From Zygaena filipendulae (taxonomy: Eukaryota; Arthropoda; Insecta; Lepidoptera; Zygaenidae), in NCBI GenBank assembly GCA_907165275.2, contig OU015672.1, forward strand, positions 8,166,501 through 8,230,500: 64,000 nt of DNA. Direction: 5' to 3'. Every line of letters begins with the position of its first letter. Within the stretch, counting starts at the first letter, position 1. A model generated the notes under the pieces. It saw only the letters and a list, made by a program, of their open reading frames with translations, ran no database searches and was not told the origin of the DNA. A program made the position numbers and the translations under genes. This document shows, one piece after another, positions 22,201 through 33,879 of the stretch.

Positions 22201-25200
22201 ATGAGACCGAAACTCACATAAAAATATCAGCATATCACACTTTTATGTTTGAGATTAAAAAAATCATATTTAATTATAGGATACAGCCAGAGATGGGAAC
22301 TCTTTTCGATAGGGTGTAAGACCACTAATTCTCTCGACTACACCTCCCAATGAGACCGGAACTCACATGAAAATATCAGCATATCACACTTATATGTTTG
22401 AGATTTAAAAAAATCATATTTAATTTTAGGATACAGCCAGAGATGGGAACTCTTTTCGATAGAGTGTGAGACCACTGATTTTCTCGACTACACCTCCCAA
22501 TGAGACCGGAACTCTCATATAAATATCAGCATATCACACTTTTATGTTTGGGATTTGAAAATTCATATTTAATTATAGGATACAGCCAGAGATGGGAACT
22601 CTTTTCGATAGGGTGTAAGACCACTAATTCTCTCGACTACACCACCCAATGAGACCGGAACTCACATGAAAATATCAGCATATCACACTTATATGTTTGA
22701 GATTAAAAAAATCATATTTAATTATAGGATACAGCCAAAGATGGGAACTCTTTTCTATAGAGTGCAAGGCCACTAATTCTCTCGATCGAACCTTCTGCTG
22801 TGACCGGAACTCACATAAAAATATCAGCATATCACACTTATATGTTTGGGATTTGAAAAATTCATATTTAATTATAGGATACAGCCAGAGATGGGAACTC
22901 TTTTCGATAGGGTGTAAGACCACTAATTCTCTTGACTACATCTCCCAATGAGACCGGAACTCACATAAAAATATCAGCATATCACACTTTTATGTTTGAG
23001 ATTAAAAAAATCATATTTAATTTTAGGATACAGCCAAAGATGGGAACTCTTTTCTATAGAGTGCAAGGCCACTAATTCTCTCGATCGAACCTTCTGCTGT
23101 GACCGGAACTCACATAAAAATATCAGCATATCACACTTATATGTTTGGAATTTGAAAAATTCATATTTAATTATAGGATACAGCCAGAGATGGGAACTCT
23201 TTTCGATAGGGTGTAAGACCACTAGTTCTCTCGACTACACCTCCCAATGAGACCGGAACTCACATGAAAATATCAGCATATCACACTTATATGTTTGAGA
23301 TTTAAAAAAATTATATTTAATTTTAGGATACAGCCGGAGATGGGAACTCTTTTCGTTAGAGTGTGAGACAAGTAATTTTCTCGACTACACCTCCCAATGA
23401 GACCGAAACTCACATAAAAATATCAGCATATCACACTTTTATGTTTGAGATTAAAAAATTCATATTTAATTATAGGATACAGCCAGAGATGGGAACTCTT
23501 TTCGATAGGGTGTAAGACCACTAATTCTCTCGACTACACCTCCCAATAAGACCGGAACTCACATAAAAATATCAGCATATCACACTTTTATGTTTGAGAT
23601 TAAAAAATTCATATTTAATTATAGGATACAGCCAGAGATGGGAACTCTTTTCGATAGGATGTAAGACCACTAATTCTCTCGACTACACCTCCCAATGAGA
23701 CCGGAACTCACATGAAAATATCAGCATATCACACTTATATGTTTGAGATTTAAAAAAATCATATTTAATTTTAGGATACAGCCAGAGATGGGAACTCTTT
23801 TCGATAGAGTGTGAGACCACTGATTTTCTCGACTACACCTCCCAATGAGACCGGAACTCTCATAAAAATATCAGCATATCACACTTTTATGTTTGGGATT
23901 TGAAAATTCATATTTAATTATAGGATACAGCCAGAGATGGGAACTCTTTTCAATAGGGTGTAAGACCACTAATTCTCTCGACTACACCACCCAATGAGAC
24001 CGGAACTCACATGAAAATATCAGCATATCACACTTATATGTTTGAGATTTAAAAAAATCATATTTAATTTTAGGATATAGCCAGAGATGGGAACTCTTTT
24101 CGATAGAGTGTAAGACAAGTAATTTTCTCGACTACACCTCCCAATGAGACCGGAACTCACATAAAAATATCAGCATATCACACTTTTATGTTTGGGATTT
24201 GAAAATTCATATTTAATTATAGGATACAGCCAGAGATGGGAACTCTTTTCGATAGGGTGTAAGACCACAAATTTTCTCGACTACACCTCCCAATGAGACC
24301 GAAACTCACATAAAAATATCAGCATATCACACTTTTATGTTTTAGATTAAAAAAATCATATTTAATTATAGGATACAGCCAGAGATGGGAACTCTTTTCG
24401 ATAGGGTGTAAGACCACTAATTCTCTCAAATACACCTCCCACTGAGACCGGAACTCACATAAAAATATCAGCATATCACACTTATATGTTTGGGATTTGA
24501 AAAATTCATATTTAATTATAGGATACAGCCAGAGATGGGAACTCTTTTCGATAGGGTGTGAGACCACTAATTCTCTCTACTACATGTCCCAATGAGACCG
24601 GAACTCACACAAAAATATCAGCATATCACACTTTTATGTTTGAGATTAAAAAAATCATATTTAATTATAGGATACAGCCAGAGATGGGAACTCTTTTCTA
24701 TAGAGTGCAAGGCCACTAATTCTCTCGATCGAACCTTCTGCTGTGACCGGAACTTACATAAAAATATCAGCATATCACACTTATATGTTTGGGATTTGAA
24801 AAATTCATATTTAATTATAGGATACAGCCAGAGATGGGAACTCTTTTCGATAGGGTGTAAGATCACTAGTTCTCTCGACTACATCTCCCAATGAGACCGG
24901 AACTCACATAAAAATATCAGCATATCACACTTTTATGTTTGAGATTAAAAAAATCATATTTAATTATAGGATACAGCCAGAGATGGGAACTCTTTTCGAT
25001 AGGGTGTAAGACCACTAATACTCTCGACTACACCTCCTAATGAGACCGGAACTCACATAAAAATATCAGCATATCACACTTTTATGTTTGAGATTAAAAA
25101 ATTCATATTTAATTATAGGATACAGTCAGAGATGGGAACTCTTTTCTATAGAGTGCAAGGCCACTAATTCTCTCGATCGAACCTTCTGCTGTGACCGGAA

Positions 25201-26864
25201 CTCACATAAAAATATCAGCATATCACACTTATATGTTTGGGATTTGAAAAATTCATATTTAATTATAGGATACAGCCAGAGATGGGAACTCTTTTCGATA
25301 GGGTGTAAGATCACTAGTTCTCTCGACTACATCTCCCAATGAGACCGGAACTCACATAAAAATATCAGCATATCACACTTATATGTTTGGGATTTGAAAA
25401 ATTCATATTTAATTATAGGATACAGCCAGAGATGGGAACTCTTTTCGATAGGGTGTAAGACCACTAATTCTCTCTACTACATCTCCCAATGAGACCGGAA
25501 CTCACATAAAAATATCAGCATATCACACTTTTATGTTTGAGATTAAAAAAATCATATTTAATTATTGGATACAGCCAGAGATGGGAACTCTTTTCTATAG
25601 AGTGCAAGGCCACTAATTCTCTTGATCGAACCTTCTGCTGTGACCGGAACTTACATAAAAATATCAGCATATCACACTTATATGTTTGGGATTTGAAAAA
25701 TTCATATTTAATTATAGGATACAGCCAGAGATGGGAACTCTTTTCGATAGGATGTAAGACCACTAGTTCTCTCGACTACATCTCCCAATGAGACCGGAAC
25801 TCACATAAAAATATCAGCATATCACACTTTTATGTTTGAGATCAAAAAATCATATTTAATTATAGGATACAGCCAGAGATGGGAACTCTTTTCGATAGGG
25901 TGTAAGACCACTAATTCTCTCGACTACACCTCCTAATGAGACCGGAACTCACATAAAAATATCAGCATATCACACTTTTATGTTTGAGATAAAAAAAATC
26001 ATATTTAATTATTGGATACAGCCAGAGATGGGAACTCTTTTCTATACAGTGCAAGGCCACTAATTCTCTTGATCGAACCTTCTGCTATGACCGGAACTTA
26101 CATAAAAATATCAGCATATCACACTTATATGTTTGGGATTTGAAAAATTCATATTTAATTATAGGATACAGCCAGAGATGGGAACTCTTTTCGATAGGAT
26201 ATAAGACCACTAGTTCTCTCGACTACATCTCCCAATGAGACCGGAACTCACATAAAAATATCAGCATATCACACTTTTATGTTTGAGATTAAAAAATTCA
26301 TATTTAATTATTGGATACAGCCAGAGATGGGAACTCTTTTCTATAGAGTGCAAGGCCACTAATTCTCTTGATCGAACCTTCTGCTGTGACCGGAACTTAC
26401 ATAAAAATATCAGCATATCACACTTATATGTTTGGGATTTGAAAAATTCATATTTAATTATAGGATACAGCCAGAGATGGGAACTCTTTTCGATAGGGTG
26501 TAAGACCACTAATTCTCTCTACTACATCTCCCAATGAGACCGGAACTCACATAAAAATATCAGCATATCACACTTTTATGTTTGAGATTAAAAAAATCAT
26601 ATTTAATTATTGGATACAGCCAGAGATGGGAACTCTTTTCTATAGAGTGCAAGGCCACTAATTCTCTCGATCGAACCTTCTGCTGTGACCGGAACTCACA
26701 TGAAAATATCAGCATATCACACTTATATGTTTGAGATTTAAAAAAATCATATTTAATTTTAGGATACAGCCAGAGATGGGATCTCTTTTCGATAGAGTGT
26801 GAGACCACTGATTTTCTCGATTACACCTCCCAATGAGACCGGAACTCACATAAAAACTCCAAAT
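19245..26864 (+). repeat. Satellite array, about 51 copies of a ~149.5-bp unit
   Basis: GGATACAGCC recurs from 19288 to 26762 at a near-constant 149-150 bp spacing, all in one orientation. A unit holds ATATCAGCATATCACACTT, ATGTTTGAGATT, AGAGATGGGAACTCTTTTC and AATGAGACCGGAACTCACAT. A variant type ending CGATCGAACCTTCTGCTGTG occurs ten times, spaced at whole multiples of the unit. The paired ORFs of 82 and 84 residues on both strands are repeat translations. Confidence 0.9.
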
Positions 26865-28137
26865 ATACGTCAAACTATCAAAATAATATTTTTACATTTA
26901 TAATGCTGGAAACCATGATCTGCTAGATTTTAAACAGGAGTTCTGGTCTCGGATCCACTTCCGTATAGGAGTTTTGATGCTGATCTGTAAGAAACAAAGG
27001 AGTTCCAGCCTCCACATGGTAGTGCAACTGTTAAATTAAAATTGTTTAACTTTTTACTTGCTCTACCATGATCTGCTGGATTTTAAACGGGAGTTCTGGT
27101 TTGCAATCCACTTCTGTATCGAAGTTCTTATACTGATCTGTGAGAAACAATGGAGTTCCGACCTCCACGTGCTAGTGGAACTGTTAAAATTTTATTTTTT
27201 TATTTTTTTTACTACTCTACTATGATCTGCTGGATTTTAAACAGGAGTTCTGGTTTTGGATCTACTTCTGTATCGAAGTTCTGATACTGATCTGTGAGGA
27301 ACAAAGGAGTTCCGGCCTCCACGTGCTAGTGGAACTGTTAAATAAATATTCTTTAACTTTTTAACTACTCTACCATGATCTGCTGGACTTTAAACGGGAA
27401 TCCTGGTCTCGGATCCACTTCTGTATCGGAGTTCTGATGCTGATCTGTGAGAAACAAAGGAGTTCCGGCCTCCACGTACTATTGGAACTGTTAAAATAAT
27501 ATATTTTTTAATTTTTTTACTACTCTACCATGATCTGCTGGATTTTAAACGGGAGTTCTGGTTTGCGATCCACTTCTGTATCGAAGTTCTGATACTTATC
27601 TGTGAGAAACGAGGTAGTTTCGGCCTCCACGTCCAGTCCACGCATTGGTGAAAGCACTTAAAATTTATCTTTATACTTTTTTACTTTTGTACTATGATCT
27701 GCTGGCTCTTTAACGGGAGTTCTGCACCTAATTCTAGTTCTATTCTAGAGTGCTGATATCGATCATTAAGAAACAAAAGGTTTCTTCCCTCAAAACAGCT
27801 TTAAAACCCTTTTATTACGATTAAAATCTAATTATTTTTACTTCTAGACCCATATTTACGGATTGATTTTTTTAGGGTAAGACCGCCAGAACTATTTCTG
27901 AAAAGTATCAGGAACTCCACAACTAACCTTAACGCAAAAGAAAATCACTTTTATTTTTGATTTTCCGGAAAATGATCTGCTACGGGAAGTTAGCAGATCA
28001 TTTTTTCAACAGCGTTTTTTTCAGGTTTAAACGCCGGAACTATTTCTAAAAAGTATCAGGAACTCTAGAACTCAGCTGCATGCGAACAGAACTCTAAAAA
28101 AAAATTGATCTGCTGGCAAATGATATGCCAAGTTCAC
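26865..28137 (-). repeat. Right arm: inverted, five repeat units shorter
   Basis: TGATCTGCTGG units at about 26914, 27069, 27222, 27376, 27531 and 27695. By unit-specific variants, the outer three match the left units at 17638, 17800 and 17955, and the inner ones those at 18416, 18570 and 18723. The left units between 17955 and 18416, and three inner ones, have no counterpart. The arm is about 770 bp shorter, equal to five units. Confidence 0.75.
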
Positions 28138-28142
28138 GCAGA

Positions 28143-28157
28143 CGAACACGCGACGTT
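28143..28157. repeat. Putative target-site duplication, right
   Basis: See the left partner at 17188. Direct, not inverted, so it is not simply more arm sequence. Confidence 0.55.
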
Positions 28158-28590
28158 TTCTCGTGAAATATTATCTACCAAAAAAAAAAAGTAGGTATAG
28201 CCATCGAATGGAGCCTCATTATAATTCAGACTGAGTTGGGTCAACAACATCGAAATATCCACAGAAGACATTTTGGCGTCATGTACTTATGTTTGAGTTT
28301 TAGATCCATTTTGTTTGATAGTTATACAATAATTTTGTCGATGTTAGATTTTATTTTCCTTTACTGTAACTTCCAACTCTACACTTCGATGGGAGAATTA
28401 AAAAGAAAAATCTTAAACGAATTTTACTAAGGCAAACCTTTTCCACTAAAGTTACCACTTCCCAAAACTAGATGGCGCTTTCGAGTTTTCCGAATCGCGC
28501 ATAAAGCGAAGTGCCGCAAGTCGCAAGATGCTCGAGCTCGAGCTCGACAAATCTCACTACCACCTCGTATAACAAAATATATCATTGAAA
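28158..28590. other. Unassigned
   Basis: No repeat match within the window. CTCGAGCTCGAGCTCGA at 28531 is a short palindromic run. No supported gene. Confidence 0.4.
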
Positions 28591-28690
28591 CTACCAGTTT
28601 CCGGCGGTTTCATCCGCGCTAATTTCGGAGTTCCCGCTGGAATCCCGAGACAAAAGGTACCCTAAGTCTTTCTGATAACGTGTAGTTAAG
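28591..28690 (-). mobile_element. Helitron subfamily A fragment
   Basis: GGCGGTTTCATCCGCG hairpin and AATCCCGAGACAAAAGGTACCC. The 5' half is absent. Confidence 0.5.
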
Positions 28691-29067
28691 CATTTTCCGA
28701 TATTTCAACAATTATCGTTATAATCGACCAATTTACCCAAAACCTTGACAAATTATGTACCTATTATAATAAATTACATAAAACCTTCCTTATGAATCAC
28801 TCTATTTATTTGTGGCCGCATGAGAATCCGATAGGTAAGTAGTTTTCTATTTTACTGTCTATCCCGAACTGACAGACAGAAGGCAGACAGCGATTCTGAC
28901 AAGGCGTTATTTTCTTGATAGAGAATTTTCGTTACATCGTCACAATAAACTCCAAACAAGCTTTTTGACAAACTCCAAGCGTTTCGTTTTCTGCTCACGC
29001 TGACGATTTGGTTTCAACAGCAGCAGACACGAAACTAATGTCTCTCAAATCATTGTAACTTCCATAT

Positions 29068-29303
29068 GGAAAGAGATAAGCAATAGTGTGTTAACCCACA
29101 CTGGAGAAATATTGAGTAAATCGTGTTTTAAAAGTAGGAGCGCCATTTTGTATCAACATTTTTTATGTTCAATATTTAGTTACATATTTAAGCAATGTAA
29201 TAAGGTAAACAAATAATTAAAAAACGTTCCCTAACTCTCAATAAATCGTTCTGAATCACTAACATAATTTTGTGGGTTAACATGTTACTGCTTATCTGCG
29301 TCC
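29068..29303 (-). mobile_element. GATAAGC MITE (family M1), 236 bp
   Basis: Ends GGAAAGAGATAAGCAATAGT and GGACGCAGATAAGCAGTAAC (inverted). Flanked by ATAT at 29064-29067 and 29304-29307, a 4-bp duplication. Contains GCGCCATTTTGT and GGTTAACATG words shared with the other five copies; orientation opposite to them. Confidence 0.85.
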
Positions 29304-29307
29304 ATAT

Positions 29308-30130
29308 TATCTACATTTGTTTTTTTTTTTTTTGACCAGCGTTTATACGTTTGCGGAAAAGTAATTTTGTCTATGGAAGCTAGACAGTCTCGACACCTTA
29401 TATGGTTAATGGTCTATATGCAAATGCACAGCACTAAATCATGAATTTCAAAGAATTTTATTACGACTGACGCGAACGCATACGCCTTCGGTCACTGCCA
29501 TAAACTTGTTAGACGGTACTTAAGCATTATCAGTTTTGGTTAATCTGTTTTGAGCATTCAAAAATCCTTTCTTTGAATTGGCGCTTGGATGATAGTGGAG
29601 AATCAAGAGCCTGTCAGCGGTACAATTTTGATTTTAGTATTATTAATAGTTATAATAATTTATGGTTTTGTAGATATTTGTCGAGGAGAATTTGCTGTAT
29701 TAAAAGGTATCTATGTACCAAAACTGTAAATTTTGATAACAGTGACAACAGCCAACAGCATACAATAATAATACCATTTTCGCTCTTAAAAAACCTTTTT
29801 GCAGGAAGGTTGTGTCTTATATCACGTGATCTCACCCGATTGAGGTTTCAAGGCGAACGTGTCCCGAACTCCCCAAAAAAATCAGAAGATCGAGGTCATT
29901 GGACCTCCTTTCTTCGCATGTAACTTAAATGTATATGAGACTAGTTGTTGAACTTTGTTTTTGATGTGTTTATAGATTTTATACGATACATCAGTTACTT
30001 CCTTACGTAAAAAAGTCCTCCGTTGCGTCTGTCTGTCTGTCTATCTGTCTGTTCGCGATAAACTTAAAAATGACTGAAATTGTTTTCATGCGGTTTTCGC
30101 CAATAGATAGAGTGATTAAAGGGGATGGTT
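29308..30130. other. Unassigned; Helitron-like sliver at 30020-30130
   Basis: The 116-residue ORF at 29573-29923 has no recognisable domain, biased composition and no splice context; I do not call it. CTGTCTGTCTATCTGTCTG near 30030 and TCATGCGGTTTTCGCC are a Helitron C internal piece. Confidence 0.35.
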
Positions 30131-30142
30131 TGCACGTTAGTC

Positions 30143-30648
30143 CTCGCGGTTTCACCTGCGTTAATTTCGGAGTTCCCGAGGGAATTCCAGGATAAAAGTG
30201 ACATAATTAATTATATCCTTTTCTATATCCTTGATTACGTGTAGTATGCAAAATGAGCATGTTGACCAATTTTTTTTTAGTCCGTCTTGTAGAATTATCA
30301 ACAATATTGTACACGTATTTTTTTCATTTTTTACGTAATCAAAAAATAACGGTGAAACATTATGATGAAATTTTGCGTGACGTCACTAACCGGTGCAGTT
30401 TGTCGTCACGAGCCCCCACCCTAAACTTTAATGCGCTTTATCTCTTTATATACTATACATTTTCATTTATTTGAAAAAGCAAAAAATACGTGTCTGTTGT
30501 TTTTCTATTTTCTAACTGACAGACTAATTAGAATTTTGATTTTCAAAAGTCATCAATATCTCTATACCAAATGATGGCCGGTATAATAGTTAAGACGTAT
30601 AAAAGCGTAACAAACAAGCAAACAAACTCTCATTCACATTTATTAGTT
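30143..30648 (-). mobile_element. Helitron subfamily A split by an M2 MITE
   Basis: 3' half to ATGCAAAATGA (30255) and 5' half (TAATAGTTAAGACG.. ..TTCACATTTATTAGT) after 30562. The two rejoin when the MITE is removed. Confidence 0.65.
30255..30562 (-). mobile_element. CRE-bearing MITE M2
   Basis: GCATGTTGACC start, TAGTCCGTCTTGTAG, full TGACGTCA near 30379, AAACTTTAATGCGCTTTATC, and TTTTCAAAAGTCATCAATAT at the other end. Confidence 0.7.
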
Positions 30649-31159
30649 GGGATATATAGTTAGGACGACTGATTATGCAATCAAGCTGCGTCGTATAGAT
30701 TTCTTGCTGCCTAAAATTTTACCTTTCTCTGGGTCGACACCCTCTCCACATTGTGCCAAAGGTTCACCTTCAGGACGAAGCGGACAAAAGCGATTTGATG
30801 CGATACGTGGCTCTTAGGGTTTTGTTTAAACAAAAGCATCGATATGTATTATAACGAGTTGCGGCCATCTCCTTTTTTGATTGCGTTTCCATTTTTAGAT
30901 TTTCATTCGTTTTTAGTTGCTTAACGATGAGCGGGTACACTGAAACGTAAATAATTTGTGAATTTTTATCTCGGAATTCCCGCGGGAACTGAGAAAGGAT
31001 TTCCGATTTCCGCAAGTGAAAGGCGGATATTTTATGGGTGCTGTCATAATGATTGTAATTTTAGTGACGTCAAAAAGATCCATACGTATATTTATGGGCC
31101 AACTTTGACTATAAATATTTGACTTATATTTTGAAATATATTTATGTACATGCGAAAAT

Positions 31160-31375
31160 CATTCCCGCGGAATTGTTCCATACAAACTTTGCAACCCGTT
31201 TTCGCCTCCTTAGGGATTGAATTTTCAAAAATCCTTTCTTATCGGATGCCTACGTCATACAAAGAACACACCCTCCAAGTTTCAGGTCTCTACGATCAGC
31301 GGTTTAGGCTGTGCGTTGATCCGTCAGTCAATCAATCAGAACAAAGCATTTTATATGTCCTAGATTGTAAAAGTA
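31160..31375 (-). mobile_element. Helitron subfamily E
   Basis: Inverse of the complete copy nested in the SINE at 51821-52069: GGAATTGTTCCATACAAAC, TTCGCCTCCTTAGGGATTG, CTCTACGATCAGCGGTTTAG. The 116-residue ORF at 31144 is its translation. Confidence 0.6.
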
Positions 31376-31924
31376 CTTTATTTATTTTGGAAATCACAAT
31401 ATATCAAAACATATCTCTAGTGCTTTCTTATAATAATTTATTCGCATTGCTTTGTCTATCAAGTTACACATTGTCATTGGCACAATTACTCTAAAATTTA
31501 ACAAAAAAAGAAGAAGAAGAAAAGTTTCATATGTGTTTATGCTAAATTTAGTATGGCCCCCTCTATCTGTTCTGTGGTATAACCAACCATTGAGGTAAGA
31601 ACAGCACTAACTATTCGCGATTTAGTAGGTAGGTAGTAACATAACAAAACACGAGTCGGATAAAGCTCAAACCAGTTTGTCGGATGAGATCAATAAAATT
31701 TTACTATCACTATTTGGGAAGTGTTTTTATTTTTCACCGCTCACTGTTCCAAGCTTTATGAGATTATAGATAATTTTATTGCTGATTTATTTAAATGTAT
31801 TCCATATATATTTATTAAAAAATATAACTGACGACCGGATTGGCGCGAGTTGTAGGTACCACCGCGCTCCGAAATTTAATATAGCCTATGTTACTCAGGG
31901 ATAATTGTAGCATTCTAATGGTGT

Positions 31925-32160
31925 ATAAGATAAGATAAGATAAGATAAACTTTATTCAGCAAGAGCAGACACACCACGCAACAAACACTTTACAATACAA
32001 AGGTAAAAAAAATAATAACAATAATATAATATGGTGCAGTGCCTTGCTAAAAGGGACTCCACTCAGCATGTGCTGCGACCGTAGTAGCCACAGCGCTGGT
32101 TTTCAGTGGAGCCCCAGCGTTCCGCCTGCGAAATTATCGGAACTATCATCGGACTATATA
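31925..32160 (-). mobile_element. 3' end of a non-LTR retrotransposon
   Basis: A (TAAGA)n-type tract at 31927-31950, then AACTTTATTCAGCAAGAG; minus-strand polarity with its simple tail at the left. CAGCGCTGGTTTTCAGTGGA near 32090 is shared with 5010-5035. Confidence 0.5.
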
Positions 32161-32405
32161 TCGGACTGTTGTTTTAAACTTTATAAAAATGTTGTCATCA
32201 ATTAACCTATCAATTTTTGAAATTGATCCAGTAGTTTTTAAATTAAATCGTAACAAACAAACAAAATTCAGCATCACTCCACAGCACATTCTATACGTAT
32301 ACTGAAACGTTTTTATGCATATTTGTTATTATGACTTTATAGTAGTTAATATGTACCAAATGTTTTATGTGCCGTGTTGTCTTTTTTCTGAATAAATATT
32401 ATCTA

Positions 32406-32752
32406 CAACGTGTTACTGAATTAACTGAAAACTAGAAAGTAGTTTGCTCAGAAACGACTAGCGAAACGATCGCACTATGTTTTAATATAGGTTATATTTT
32501 TTCATTTTTACTAGCCCATGTCTAAATTATTTATAATACAATATAAGGCGCGTACGCCGCCCGCAGCAAAAAAAATCGAACCGCTATGCGCGGGCGTAGC
32601 GCTTGGAATCTCGTAGATAGGTCACCTCCAAATTAATGTTGAATAACTTTTCAAGTATTAATATTTTCGACATAGAATATATTTTAATTATATTATTGTT
32701 TATTTTTTTAAATGGGGTGTATCAGGTTTTCAGTTAATTCATTAACACGTTG
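32406..32752. mobile_element. TA-target MITE, second copy
   Basis: CAACGTGTTACTGAATTAAC.. to ..GAATTAATGAACACGTTG-type inverted ends, flanked by TA at 32404 and 32753. 347 bp, closely matching 7748-8085. Confidence 0.75.
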
Positions 32753-33027
32753 TATAGTATCCACTTATAGAGTAGAGATTTTGATTTTTGAAACGGAATG
32801 GTGATCACACATTAGGTATGCCAATCCGGTCATCAATCAGCACTGAGCACAGTCATTGCTCGTACCAAATCCAACGTCATATAGATTGTAGTACTGTCCT
32901 ATTAAGGATCGAGAGCGGCGACGCGACGCAAGGACGAGCGACGGCGGTTTGCGTATGCGCATATATGGAAGCGAAGTTGGCACAAAGGATATATTCTACT
33001 CATACAAAAAAAAAAAATATTCATTAC

Positions 33028-33230
33028 GACGACCCGATTGGCGCAGTAGGTCACCATTTCTACCCGCAAATCAAGGGGTTCCGGGTTCGATTGCCGGCGG
33101 GGGTGGACTTTGTGTGATGACCATAGGGCATAGGGTTCCACTTGCCAGTATGGGCGTGTATATATATGTATATTGTATAGTATAATACAGTTACAACAAC
33201 ACAAGCCTACGGCCTACCTACAGTACCTAT
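33028..33230 (+). mobile_element. tRNA-derived SINE, 3'-truncated
   Basis: GACGACCCGATTGGCGCAGT (box A) and GGGTTCCGGGTTCGATTG (box B), then GTGGACTTTGTGTGATGA. The AT tail with (ATT)n is absent; an M2 MITE begins next to it at 33233. A derived repeat, not a functional tRNA gene. Confidence 0.75.
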
Positions 33231-33232
33231 TA

Positions 33233-33562
33233 ATGGGGATGTGAACTACTTTTGAAAATCAAAATTCTAATTAGTCCGTCAGTTAGATAATAAAAAAACA
33301 ATAGACACGTGTTTTTTGCTTTTTTAAATAAATCAAAATATACAGAGATAAAAGCGCATTAAAGTTTAGGGTGAGGGGGTCGTGACGTCACTAACCGCTA
33401 AAACCGCCATACAAACTGTCAGAATAGTGACGTCACGCGGAATTTCAACTCAATATATCGCCGTTATTAGTTGATTACGTAAAAAAAGAAAAAATATGTG
33501 TCCAATAATTTTAATAATCTACAAGACGGACTAAAAAATAAAAATTAGTCAACATGCCCATT
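33233..33562 (+). mobile_element. CRE-bearing MITE M2, full length
   Basis: ATGGGGATGTGAAC / GTCAACATGCCCAT ends and two TGACGTCA octamers (near 33385 and 33428) about 43 bp apart. Confidence 0.75.
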
Positions 33563-33578
33563 AAGATAATGACACTTA

Positions 33579-33815
33579 CCGCCGCACTCAGAGTCGACTT
33601 TAATTATTACTCAGTTAAGTATAGATTTTTAAAACAAAACCGCCGCTATCAGACAAGTTTAATAAATTAATGTTAATTGGCATTTAACTAATTAAGTTAC
33701 ATCTCATTAAATGCCAATTGACATTAATTTACTGAACGTCTCTGATTGCGGCAGTTTTGTTTTAAAAATCTATACTTAACTAAGTAATCATTAAAGTCGA
33801 CTCTGAGTGCGGCCG
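33579..33815. mobile_element. Palindromic MITE (M3), 237 bp
   Basis: Arms of about 110 bp: CGCCGCACTCAGAGTCGAC inward to TTAAATGCC-type loop, and AGTCGACTCTGAGTGCGGCC. Flanked by TTA on both sides (33576-33578, 33816-33818), a PIF/Harbinger-like site. A second copy lies 1.1 kb away in opposite orientation. Confidence 0.75.
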
Positions 33816-33879
33816 TTACTCTCTCTAGAACTTACTCACTTACTCCCTTTAGAATATTAGTTTAGATTTCATTATTGGC

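Larger units (their letters stand above)
17203..28142. mobile_element. Giant fold-back element: tandem-repeat arms enclosing a satellite array
   Basis: The left arm (17204-19244) and right arm (26865-28137) are inverted copies. Outer ends read GTGAACTTGGCATATC inward; inner ends share TATTATTTTGATAGTTTGAC. Between them lie about 7.6 kb of satellite. CGAACACGCGATGTT (17188-17202) and CGAACACGCGACGTT (28143-28157) flank the unit as a direct repeat, 14 of 15 identical, which I read as a target-site duplication. No coding capacity. Arms made of tandem subrepeats recall Drosophila Foldback-type elements. The long duplication does not fit those (known to give 7-9 bp), so its class is open. Confidence 0.7.

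Noticed and set aside
19535..26808. Many 82-84 residue ORFs on both strands inside the array
   Set aside because: They recur at the satellite period, overlap on opposite strands and change with each repeat variant; they are translations of a non-coding satellite.
19245..26864. CRISPR-like regular array
   Set aside because: Units are ~149.5 bp of continuous related sequence without unique spacers, no cas-like genes, and the setting is a eukaryotic genome.
29573..29923. 116-residue ORF
   Set aside because: No domain, no repeat family support, odd composition and no promoter or splice context; likely chance.
31144..31494. 116-residue ORF
   Set aside because: Its first two thirds is a Helitron subfamily E relic.
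32788..33204. ORFs of 78-109 residues on both strands
   Set aside because: They run across the SINE head and its junction; no independent coding signal.
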